Assembly (NCBI GenBank): GCA_038503035.1
Contig: JAVSML010000991.1
Location: 124,001 to 188,000 of the forward strand
Source of the DNA: Crocodylus rhombifer
Taxonomy: Eukaryota > Chordata > Crocodylia > Crocodylidae
Reading direction: 5' to 3'
Length of the DNA: 64,000 nt
Every line of letters begins with the position of its first letter. Position 1 is the stretch's first letter. Below are positions 43,141 through 53,850 of the stretch, in pieces. Below the pieces are notes generated by a model. The model made no database searches, was not told where the DNA came from, and saw only the letters and a program-made list of their open reading frames with translations. Position numbers and translations under genes: made by a program.

Positions 43141-45427
43141 CAGCTGCTAACACTGGGGATATGCCAGTGAACACAGGGAGGGAAGTGGGAGAGATTTTTC
43201 TCAATTCAGGAACTTAGGGGAAAAAAAGTCCTTGGCTGCTGCTCTTTTTGGATGGTCTGAAAGGAGTGGTGTGACTGTGTCACTGCCCTGCCTCTGGAAC
43301 AGCCCTGGAGGAGGTCATGGATGAAGTCCAAGGGCACTTGCTACTCTTATTAGTTGTTAATGCAATCCTGGACCCAATCTCTGGTGTTGTTTATTCCTAA
43401 AGCCATAAACTACTTGAATTTCTCCTTGTTATAAGGCTAGGTATAGTACTCTAACTAAAATCACTGACTTAGATACACGCAGAATACAGTTTTGCTACAA
43501 AACAGATCACAGCAGGTGGAGCCATGCAGATGTCTTTTGTGGAAAAGGGTGCCAGAGGTTGTAGAAAGGCTGGTATCTGTAGTAAAGAAAGGTGGGTTTG
43601 AAAGACTTGTGTGCCTCTGCATACATGGCCTGGACTGCCCAAATTGGTGAGGGCAGGAGTAGATACATTTCTCTAGCCTGAGGGAGAAGTTGAAGGGCCA
43701 GTGGTAAGTGGAGGTAGAGAAACCTTAGTTCTGAATGATCCATATTGCTTGGGTTTGAAGGTCCCCTTGATGGAGTTCCTGACCTGTAATGCAGATGTTA
43801 GCTCTTTTATTGGCATTCTCAGAGGGTCTAAAACTGATATGAAATAAGGAATGAAATTCCCTTTGTTCTCAACCCTTTAGTGCAGGCTTAAGTAATGTTG
43901 GTGGGGAATGTAGGAATACTCCATTACTAATATTGCAGCTGTTCAGCAGATAAGTGAAAACCTTCATCTTCTCAATCTGTTGCCTGCTGCAAGCATTTAA
44001 TTCACTAAGATATTAAAAATAAAATGACTAGCTGACAAGTTGTTAAAGTATAGTTGCCCGAGGTTACTTACTATTTTCTCTAGCAAAACTGAGGAGAAAG
44101 CATAATTGTAGCTAAAGGGGAAAAGGCAGCCAAATTGCATAAGGCTGATGATATGAAAAGTTAGTACATTATATAGCTGTTAAATTTGAATGATTTTTAA
44201 TACTCTTTTTTTCTAATATTCCTGATTAATTTCAATGGAGAATGTCCCTGTATCTGTATCTATGAAAAAAATCTAGGACATTTAACGCACAATAGAGTAA
44301 TACAGATGTCACTTTAGAGGACTTCAGTGACCTTTAAGTAATAAAAGCATTACCTATTACTTTAATAGACTCTGGTATTATTATAATTCTGTCCTGGTTA
44401 ACCACAAATTGAAAGCTATTATAGTAACATATTAAAACCAGGTCAGCTGTGCTAGGATGAGGATTTTAAAAACAACTAGAAAAAACTGTAGTATATTACA
44501 CAAATCATGTTCAGTAGTTGGTAGGCCTGAACTACAAATGAGAAGTATAAATGTAATGACTGTATTAAAGTCAAAAAGTACAAAAGATTTGATTTTTTTT
44601 TTTTTAAACTCCATGAAATAATTTCCTCATCACTTTGGTGGCAGGACTGGCAGATTAAGACACATCACATCACAAGTAAGATATTATGCAAACAGTCTCC
44701 AGCCAGTTATCCTTGTATAACACTCTCCTGCACTGTGTTAAGCAGCATCTGCAAATGCACATGCTAAGGGAATCACAATCACAATCTTCAGCATATTAAT
44801 GTGCTTTGCATGCTGCACAGGGAAGGCAAAAGTTCAACTCTCAGTCAGATCAAACACATTCTCGTTATTTACAGTTCCTGGAGATGCTGCTTGCTACAGG
44901 AAATGGCACACTTGCAAGTAGCCCTCCCAGTGATTAGAAAATTGAAAGCAACTTTTAATCTTGAATCCCACCATACCACCGCTTCTATTAACAGTTTGCT
45001 GAGTTTGGCCTGCTGTGCAACATCACCACTGTTACTCTCTTAAATCCTGTTGCAGCTATCATACTGCAAAGGAATGTCAGGTGATGGTGAAGGAAGAACA
45101 AGGATGTAACAACACTCATCTGATACATGTGGTGCTTCTAGAAAGTAAATGACATCATGTTTACAGTTACATTCTAGCATTTCTTTGAATGGGATTGTTG
45201 AGTGCAAGAAATCAGAATTTAGCCTGATTTTAATAAATTGTATATTGTTTAGTTTTTTAATAAATTGTATTTTGTTCAATTCTTGTAACTCATTGAACAT
45301 GTATAATGCTAAGATTCCCCTGAATCAAAAATTGCTGCAATCAACAAATGCTAATCAAATAAGTATCCACAGTGGTGTGTGATTATCCAAGTACATTTTT
45401 AAATGCTGGCTGCTATGAAAATATTGC
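43141..45427. other. No gene seen; AT-rich unassigned sequence
   Basis: Unassigned sequence. A short tandem duplication (TTTTAATAAATTGTAT repeated at about 45226 and 45254) is the only structure noted. Confidence 0.4.
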
Positions 45428-46061
45428 TACCATATTTATTTAAATCGACATCAAGGTTTCATAGTCCTCCATTCAACATAGGGAAGAAGAAACTTTGTCT
45501 TAGATTGAGTATGGTTCTTGCACATGAGTCCAGCTCTAGCAAAACTGCATAGTACAAGTGGGGGTAGGGGATTGGAAAACGGAAAAGAACACATAATGGG
45601 GAGCACAGAAGAAGTCACATGCTGAGGGGTGGGGCACAAGGGAAATCATGCAGTGGCAGGCAAGCTCTTGGAGCTCAAGCTCTTGCCCCAACCCAGGGCT
45701 AGAGCTAACACTGATGCTGCTATATTATTGAGACCATAGCCGCGTGTGCTCCATGCCCCAGGCCCCGGACAGAGCTGGAACCAGAGACATCACTTCAGGT
45801 AAGAGGGAGTGGGGAGCAGGGGGGAGGGAGTGGAGGAGGGGGAGGCAAATGGCCAGGGATACAGGCAGTGGGAGGGGCAAACAACCTGCCCCCTGCCCCT
45901 GCTTCGGGGGGGGGGGGGGGCAGTGAATTAAAATTATCCCCCAATAATTAGATAGCATACATGGAAAATTATAACAAGTATATAATTTTCCATGTATAGG
46001 AGTCTAATTATTGTGGGTTGTCTTAAATTCAAAGTCATCTTGAATTTAGGTAAGTACGGTA
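45428..46061. mobile_element. Mariner-like TIR element with TA at both ends
   Basis: The left end TACCATATTTATTTAAAT and the inverse of the right end, TACCGTACTTACCTAAAT, match at 14 of 18 positions, and both finish in TA, as expected for an element inserted at a TA dinucleotide. Inside, 45941-45973 and 45981-46014 form a 33-base-arm hairpin with a 7-base loop (arms contain CAATAATTAGA and TACATGGAAAATTATA). A GC-rich insert with a 14-base G run (45906-45919) lies to its left. No transposase frame. Confidence 0.68.
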
Positions 46062-48958
46062 TATTATAAAATGCCTCTATGTAAATATAAAATCCATCAT
46101 TTTTTTATAAAAAGACTGTAGCATATTCCCATGACAAGGAATAATAATCAGTTGATAATGCTGAAGGATCATGTTATTGAAATAGAAGCACCCTTGGACA
46201 ATGGGTTGGCTGAAACCAATAGAACTAGTGTTCTCTTGCTTTTCTGTAATACTAGAGGTTTGGAGACCAGGAAATCAGTAAATAGAAGAAAATCTAGCTC
46301 TTGGTAGTTGAACACATGTATAGGGAAGATAGAGGAGTTGCACAGGAAACTTTGGCCAGGCCAGAAAGGGATATGCTTTTTGCAGCAGACCTATACATTT
46401 TAACTGTAGGATTAACCACTCTCAGAGAAACCTAGAGACTACCCCAGAAAACAGTTTTCGATACCCTATAGGACAATAACCCCAAGTCAAAGACTGTTCC
46501 AGGATGATAAAGGATGTTAAGCAGGGGAATACACATGGGACTTCTTATTTCATCAAGATTGTGTATGTCTGATTATTTCATTAGGGAGGAACCCCATGCA
46601 AAATTTGTGCTGGATGCAACACCCACCATGGTCCCCACAAAAACTCAGGTGGAGTTCTAGGAGAGTGTGTGTTTCAACTGCAGATAAGTGGGTGGGTGGC
46701 ACCAGTGGTTGGACTAGGAGTTCTAGCTCTCAACAAGAGATGCTAAAGCAGAGAATCGACAGTGTGTGAATGTGCCTCTAGACAGACGGCCAGGGACAGC
46801 TCCGCAATGCAGTTCACATTACATAGGGTCCAGTGAGGTGGTTACTAAGACAACAGATGGGTAAACATTCCACCAGAGAGGCAACTCTACTGGGGCTGTG
46901 GGAAACAAATGCAGTTTACACAGCTTCTTAAAGAAAGCAATAAGTATTACTTCTAGATCACAGTTGTAATATCAGCCCTGAACAGTAAATCTAATTTGTC
47001 CAAAGAACAAAGGCTACTGTGAAAAAAACCAAAAAGCCTAAGCAATTGTCCAGCACCTTACTATTCCTTTAGACCCTAAGTAATCTCATTTGTAAAGACC
47101 AAATCTCTTCCCAGGGATCTGGGTTTTCAAATAAAAAACAAAATGTTAGATATTTATCCCCAGTGAGGTTCATTCTGATCATCTTTTAAGGACAAGCTAT
47201 CTCCACGTCAAGGAAAAATGCACGTCTTGATATTTCTTGTTGTATTTCTCTCATATAAAATAATGCTAATCTTATTCTAACTTCAGCTGTTTTAAGACTT
47301 AATGTGTTAGGTGGGGTTTTTTTCCATTTTAAGTGGAGAAATGTTACATCGTTAGAATATGTTCTGATCTGTGCCACCAACCCTAAGTTATTTTCAGTAA
47401 CTGTGTACAGATAAATAAAAATAATGAAATAAACACTGGAAATTGTAGTGCGTATCATCATTATCCAAACATGTCAAATGTAACATTTCACAAAATGCAG
47501 TATAAAATAATAGCTACACAAAGGTGTAAAATGCTTATGTTATGTTATTAGAATGAAATAAAAAGTAACTCTAGGTGCATACACACAGAGCACCATTTTA
47601 AGAGCTACAAAACATGTAATTCTTGATCTATGGAGAAGATTATGTTATATTTCTTCATCCCAGCAGGTGCTCATTACAGGTTATACACCGCTTTGGCTGA
47701 GAGAGAAAAAAAAAGTCTTCCAAATCCCCTCAGCTTCCTTCAGTTTCTGAGACACTGGACTTTTGTTATCACTCTGCCAGTGGGAGCCAGAGCTCATCCA
47801 GCCCTGATCAGTCAGTATTTTCAACAGGAAAGTCCATTTCAGTAGACTACACCCTGCCCTTTTATACAGAGTTCTCCCAACTACCACACTTTTCAACCTG
47901 GTTGCTACGATTGTGTTTTACCCCCATCAAGCCCAGTGGTACCCCCGTTGTGCCCACCAGCCACCACCAAGCCATGTTCAAGACCGTCTCACAGACTGTC
48001 CCAAAATCAACACATTTTGAAAAGTTCCCTCTGGCAACACAAGGGGCTTTCACCTACGTAAGGTGAAATAGGACCGAGCCCTTAATTCTGATTCACCAAC
48101 TTTACAAGAAAAATGATAGAAATTGTTGCTCAAATGAGTTTGAAGTAACTGTGAGTTTCAAATAAGGGTTGTTTGAGAGAGATGCACCATTAGGCAGACC
48201 AACAGTAAAAAGCCTGAGGTAGCTTTCTCTAAGATGAGTAGATTGGACCGTTAAGGAAAAGAATACATGTTCACTCATCAATTGGCCAAGACAATCATGT
48301 TTTTTGTTTTTGTTTTTTTTAATGTCTAGGTCACTTGGTTAATAAAGATCACATTATGCAACACACCCTAATCCCAGATGTAGTCAGGTAAACCTTTGAG
48401 ACACTCCTGGGATGTTCTCAAACCCCTCTCCACTATCTGTTGCTTGATCACTGGGAACAGACTGAAATTCTCCAAAGGACATCTCTCTGACCAATAGTTT
48501 CACAGCTTTACCTGCCTCACCCAGGTGTTCCCAGATCTTAACGGACATAAACTTTGCCAGCTAGAAGAATCATACCCTTGTCCAGTCATTCACTCAGAAG
48601 AAGGGAGATTTCACCCTCCCACACACACACACCCTTTCTTGGAGGGGCCTGCTAGTATATTCAAATGTGATTAAAAATCAGTTGTCACTACAAATTAAGT
48701 GTATTATAATAAATTGTATTATCTTTTATAAAAACCAAGAGAATACATAAGAAATCAACAACTGCATGTTGAAATACAAACAGAGATATAGGAATAAAAC
48801 AAACAAAAGAAAGTATCAGAACAATAATCTGATTTTATCCTGCATCTTAAACCCCAAAATGCAGCTTCTATCCAGCTTTACAGACTAGAAATGAGCTTCT
48901 TTCTTTATCTTTCTGCAAGGTCCTCCTTCATGGTCTCCTTTTAGCTAAAGCTCTGGGC
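46062..48958. other. No gene seen; AT-rich unassigned sequence
   Basis: Nothing was recognised apart from short A- and T-rich runs and a (CA)5-type run near 48624. Short open frames on both strands do not resemble known proteins. Confidence 0.4.
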
Positions 48959-49315
48959 CTAGGCACAGACATGACACAAACTAGTTTAAGCGATCAAAAA
49001 CCAATTCATACCTGTAACAAAACAGAAATTCAGTGCACATAAACCAGTTTCAAACATGGCCAAAACTAGTTTAAGATAGACCTGAATGGATGTAGTATCA
49101 GATTTACCTGATTTAGGTTAAACCAGTCTATTGAACCTCTTCCCCAAATCCCCTCCCAACTCAAGTTACCTCTCTGTCCTCCAGCATCCTATGACCCTTC
49201 GCATGACCACCGTCTCCTTCATGAAGCCGAGCCAGCCCTGTCCCCTGAGCTGTCACATTCCTGAGGCAGTAAAACTTCTGCTCCCCCAGCCCTGTTGTGT
49301 CCTGCCTGCTCTTGC

Positions 49316-49367
<52 letters not shown>

Positions 49368-50357
49368 TGGGGGGGAGCTTCCCTGATGTGTGGGCCCTCT
49401 GCCAGCTGTGCTTGCTCAGGTCTTGTGGGGTGGGGGGAGAGACTGGGGCCTTTGCTCTCCACCCCCTGATGCTGCTTGGCTCAGCAGACAGCCCATATGG
49501 CTACTAGCCCTGCTCCTGCCTGCCCATGTCAGCTAAGCCTTACAGTGTCAGGGAAAATTGGGGAGGGGAGGGGCTCTGCTCCTCCCTGCCCTGCCCTCCA
49601 CTGATCTGCTTGGCTTTCATGGGTAGGAAAGACCTGGGGCTGAGAGCTGCATCAGGATCATCAGCTCAGCCTCTCAGTGCTGAGGGTGGGGGTTGGGAGG
49701 GGGGAACAGAAGCCACTGCCCTGTGGGCCCACCCCCAGTGCCCCAGGCCCAAGCAAGCACAGCTGAGTGGGGGAGGATCTTCTCTCCCTTGTCCCCTGAG
49801 CATTGCTTGGCTTAGCTGACAGCCCACATGATGCTCAGCCCTGCTCCTGCCTGCTCAATCAGCTCAGCTGGGGGGGTGCGGGGCAGGAGGAATGGGGGTG
49901 AGCATAAGCTCCCCCATTTGTGCTTGCTCAGGTTTGGGGGGGGGGGAAGGGCTCTGCTCCTCCACTTACCCTGCTCCTGGTGCTGAGTGACTTGGCTGGC
50001 AGTTGTGGCATGTCCTACCTGCCACATGTGGCTCCTACCTGCCCATATCTGCTGAGCTGGGCAGTGGCAGGGGACAAAGAGAAGCAAAGCCCCCCCTTAC
50101 AGATTTAGCCCCAGTCCCCCAGACATGAGAAGGGCTGGGAACCTGAGGAAGAAGAGCACAGCACCATTCTGCTAGCTCTGCTCACCTGCCTGCCCAAATA
50201 AATTGATTGATGCTGCACTACTCTGCTCAGTTCCTATTGCCTAGGGGGAGCACACACCTTCCCCTGCTGCAATAAAGGCTTCTGGAGGGGTGAGGGTAGA
50301 ATTCAGGTATCCTTTTGTAGTCAGTACCTGGGGTGGGTCCCCCTGTCCTTGCCCTAG
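48959..50357. mobile_element. TIR DNA element (family A), copy with GC-rich interior
   Basis: The left 280 bases (CTAGGCACAGACATGACAC, then AACTAGTTTAAGCGATC and TAAACCAGTTTCAAACATGG) match the left ends at 9508 and 26119. The interior is GC-rich, with repeated CAGCTGAG, CTGCTCCTGCCTGCC and GGGGGG motifs and a (GT)n run. The right end is placed tentatively at CTGTCCTTGCCCTAG (50343-50357), an imperfect inverse of CTAGGGACAG. No transposase frame. Confidence 0.6.
49318..49367. repeat. (GT)19 microsatellite followed by a (GA) run
   Basis: A run of 19 GT units is followed directly by GAGAGAGAGAGA. It lies inside the family A element and creates a Cys-Val run in one open frame, which is why that frame should not be read as a gene. 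Confidence 0.98.
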
Positions 50358-50439
50358 TTAAGTTACTAGCTCAAATTAACCTCTTACAACTTTTTTCTGG
50401 CTACTCAAAATGGAAAACCAGTCATGAACCTAGTCATGA

Positions 50440-51046
50440 ACCTTGTCATGCATCCACAGATGCATCACAAGGAGGTCCAAGGAGATGATCCTCCCCCTCT
50501 ATGCAACATTGATCAGGCCGCAGTTGGAGTACTGCATCCAGTTCTGAGCGCTGCACTTCAGGAGGGATGTGGCCAGCATCGAGAGGGTCCACAGGAGGGC
50601 CACTCACATGAGCAGGGGGCATCAGGGCAAGCCCTGTGAGGGGAGGCTATAGGACTGAACCTGTTCAGCCTTCATAAGAGAAGGCTGAGAGTGGATCTGG
50701 TGGCCATCTATAAACTGGCCAAGGGGGACCAGCAGGCAATGGGAGAGTCCCTGTTCCCCCAAGCACTAACGGGAGTAACAAGGAACAATGGCCATAAGTT
50801 GACCGAAAGTAGATTCAGGTTAGACATCAGGAAGCACTACTTCACTGTCAGGGCGGCTAGGATCTGGAACCAACTTCCAAGGGAAGTGGTGCTCGCTCCT
50901 ACCCTGGGGGTCTTCAAAAGGAGGCTAGACAGTCACTTAGCCAGGGTCGTTTGACCCGAGCATTCTTTCCTGACCATGGCAGGGGGCCGGACTTGATGAT
51001 CTGCTCAGGTCCCTTCTGACCCTACCAACTATGAAACTATGAAAAA
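50440..51046 (+). mobile_element. CR1 LINE copy 3, 3' portion, plus strand
   Basis: A 5'-truncated CR1 with the last part of ORF2 and the 3' end. Coding blocks include QLEYCIQF*ALHFRRDVASI (with a TGA in place of Trp near 50545), then the 50691-50951 frame with KLAKGDQQAMGESLFPQ and IRKHYFTVRAARIWNQLPRE. The 3' end reads GGGGGCCGGACTTGATGATC and ends CTATGAAACTATGAAAAA. It is close to the copies at 59 and 63 kb, so it belongs to the younger subfamily here. The 5' break is near 50440, after two short direct copies of CATGAACCT. Confidence 0.92.
50691..50954 (+). pseudogene. CR1 ORF2 C-terminal remnant (copy 3)
   Basis: An 87-codon open stretch covers the end of CR1 ORF2, from MDLVAIYKLAKGDQ to the stop after HLARVV. 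It contains the conserved RAARIWNQLPREVVLAPTLG block and is intact over this length, including the natural stop, which argues for a fairly recent insertion. The Met is internal to ORF2 and is not a true start. Without the endonuclease and palm domains it has no function. Confidence 0.9.
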
Positions 51047-51729
51047 GTGATCATCTGTTCGTGCAATATGAAATCAGTTAAACACCACCCTTTTATAAAG
51101 ACTCAGATACATATGCTATTTATTAGAACATAAAACTTAGTTCCTGATCTAGATGCTTCTAAATGAATACTAACCTGTAATTTAATAGAAGAGCTTGGGG
51201 AAGTTTTTGTTTAGATAATATTTCCATATTTCTTTTAGAAAACAGCAGTCCATGCCAAACAACTATTTTTGAAAGTCTGGCCCTTCATGAATAGTGTATG
51301 AAGGAGAAAGTAAGGAGTACAGCTCTACATACAGGTATTGTTCCCATTAAAATCTCAGAATATAAAAGTCACGCACCCAATCCCAAGAAAAGTGTTAAAT
51401 GTTAAAAAGCAAATGCCAAATTTTAATCATGCTTGTTTTCTTGCTTAATAGTTATAAAAATGAGTCTTGGTATGTTGAAACTATATAATCATGATGAACT
51501 TTTATCAAGTAACATTTAACACAGAGAGAAGAGATATATATTTTTAATCATGTCTCCACTAATTTTTGCAGTAATGAGTATTGTAGCCTGGCGAAATGCT
51601 TTTAGCTGTAAGAATTCACCTTTGGGGGTAATCAGGATTTACTGTAAAAAACTATAGCAGTATATTGTACATCTTTAAGGTTCTTGCATTTATGCCATAT
51701 CCATCTCAAGCCCATCAGAAAAAAAATCT
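51047..51729. other. No gene seen; AT-rich spacer
   Basis: Unassigned AT-rich sequence between the CR1 3' end and the GC-rich repeat block. Nothing was recognised. Confidence 0.4.
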
Positions 51730-52869
51730 TTTTTTCCCCCAAAACAGGCAAGTGGCTCCACCAGCCCCACAGAGCTCAGCCTAGCAGCGGGAAAGCCAGT
51801 GATGGAGCCACTCTGAGCGCAGTCCTGGTGAGCACAGCCTCGTGGCAGGAGGCTCCACAGCCTCATGGAGCTGAGCCTTGTGGCAGGAGGCAGCGGAAAG
51901 CCAGTAGTGGACCTGCTCTGAGCACAGCCCTGGGCAGTGGCTTTCCGCCGCCTCCAGCTCCATGGTGCTGTGGAGTCTCCCACTTCCAGACTGTACTTGC
52001 CAGGGCTGTGCTCTGAGTGGCTCCACCACTGGCTGTCCTGTCACTGGGCTGAGCTCTATGGGGCTGGCAGAGCCACCTGGAGTGCAGCCCTGGCTCAGAG
52101 CACAGCCCAGAGGCTGGAGGTTCTGCAGCCCCATGGAGCTGAGCCTGGCATCGGGAGGTGACAAAGAACCAGTGGCGGAGCTGCTCAGAGTGCAGGCCGG
52201 GCTCCAAGCGCAGCCCTGGCCAGTGGCTCTTTCCAACCTCCCACTGCCAGGCTCAGCTCCATGGAGCTGCAGAGTCGCTCCAAGTGCAGCCCAGCAGTGG
52301 GAGGCAGGGAGAGCCAGGGTTGTGCTCTGAGCAGCTCTGCCAGCCCCATGGAGCTGACCCTGGTGGAGGGAGGTGGGGGAGAGCCACTGGCCAGGGCTGT
52401 GCACTGCATCCAATGCACTGATCCAGGGGCCCACACACCCAGGAGGAGTCTGGAACAGCCCCACATCCCTACCAGGGGTGTGGCCCCCCCCAGATCTGCA
52501 TGGAGGATTACAGGAGATTGCTGCTGCCGGCAAAGAATATGAGTTTTGCTTTGAAATGTTTGAGGTGCAGTTTCACAAAACCCCTGCACCAATCTCCTTG
52601 AAATCTGGCAGGCTTCATGCCCTCAGAAGGGACTACCATCCCTGCATTTTTTGTCTAAATCAGGCAAAGAAATGACAAAGTTATAGGCATTTTCATGATT
52701 CCTCATTATGGCCTATGGGCAAAATGTCAAAACGTGTCGAAAAAGAGAAATAGTTTTGACAAAATGAAATGGAACAATGCTTTGAAAGGAAATGATTAAA
52801 CAAAACACCATTCCTTCAAAATGGTGAAATGGAAGTCAAAATGAAATGGTGCCATTTCACACAGCTTTA
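51730..52869. mobile_element. hAT-like element with a GC-rich internal repeat array
   Basis: The right end CACACAGCTTTA is the inverse of TAAAGCTGTGTG, close to the TAGAGCTGTGC ends of the element at 18831-19347. The AAAATG/TTTGAC-rich sub-terminal part (about 52700-52865) is also similar in style. 51755-52410 is an array of imperfect units of about 70-100 bases around CCATGGAGCTGAGCCTG, GGGAGG, AGCCAGTGG and GCTCTGAGCACAGCCCTGG, some in direct and some in inverted order. The left terminus was not found. A 250-codon minus-strand frame over the array is an artefact of composition and repeat structure. Confidence 0.6.
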
Positions 52870-52879
52870 TTGGTTACCC

Positions 52880-53063
52880 AAGTACTAAATCCTTGTGCAG
52901 TAATTTGTGTTACTGCTCAGTAGCGCTGGCACATGGCTTTTTAGTGACACTTACTGCACAGTAACCTAATACTACGCACAGTGGTGTATTAGAATGGTTT
53001 TTGCCCAGCACACTACACGAGACACTAACTGAGCAGTAAACACTGCACAGTAAACGTGCCCAG
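52880..53063. mobile_element. Possible family B fragment
   Basis: Repeated GCAGTAA/TTACTGC motifs (TTGTGCAGTAATT, TTACTGCACAGTAACC, CTGAGCAGTAAACACTGCAC) end in AAACGTGCCCAG, the inverse of CTGGGCACGTTT, the family B terminal style. The left end is missing or disrupted by the neighbouring hAT-like element. Confidence 0.45.
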
Positions 53064-53506
53064 TGTTTAAAACATTGGCCACAGTTATTAGTGCAATTAG
53101 TAGCTAGTAAACTGAGCTGGCAATTGACTAGATTACTTTTGATTCCTTCTGTTCATTATCAAATCATTTTGCATGAAAACCAACCAAAAACCAAATCAGA
53201 GGCATTTTTCCCCACAAAAGTGGACACTTGTTTTGTGAACTTCAATTTTTGGGTGCCCAGCTTAAGACACACAAAGGAATTGTAGCCCTGATCATCTCAT
53301 GTCAAATTAAGATGTAGTTGCATAATAGAAGTCAGATGGAAAGCAAATATTAATTAAGAATTCCCTAGTAACCTTTACTTAAAACCCAATATCCTGCTTT
53401 CTTGAGGTTGCTATAGCAACTTATATTAACAAACAACAGTTAAATATAAAAGTCCTCCAAGGGAAGCTCTTTGTTGCATTTAAACAGGAGCAAACAGTTA
53501 CATGAC

Positions 53507-53850
53507 TACGGACACATCTACAGATGCAATTACCACACCTGAATAAACCGTGGAGCTTATTGCTCCACAGTCAATAGCTCCTCAGCATGCTTTTTGACCC
53601 AGGAGGAGTCAGTTCCAGAGCAATACATTCCACAGTTTATCCAGGTACAGCACATGGAGTCTGGACAGAGCAGCCACAGCTGGCAGGGGGTCCCTAGCCT
53701 AAGGCTGCTCTCCCTAGATCAATGTGCTGCAGAGGGGTTGGCTGGGGCACAAGGAAGCTTCAGTGTGAGGCTAGCCAGTAGGCAGCCCCTGTACTGAAGC
53801 ACCCTTCTGCCCCAGCCAGCTGGATTAGTGTCTCATACACGTGCTTCTGC
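53507..53850. mobile_element. Possible family B element
   Basis: It begins GGACACATCTACAGATGC, similar to GGGTGCATCTACATG. Next is an inverted pair around GTGGAGC..GCTCCACAG. The GC-rich interior has no recognised coding. The right terminus was not fixed. Confidence 0.4.

Noticed and set aside
49131..49469. 112-codon frame with a Cys-Val run
   Set aside because: The run is a translation of the (GT)19 microsatellite inside a TIR element.
51781..52533. 250-codon open frame on the minus strand, the longest in the window
   Set aside because: It lies over a GC-rich array of direct and inverted repeats. All other frames on both strands are also open for long stretches there, the same short peptide patterns recur in different frames, and no domain is recognisable.
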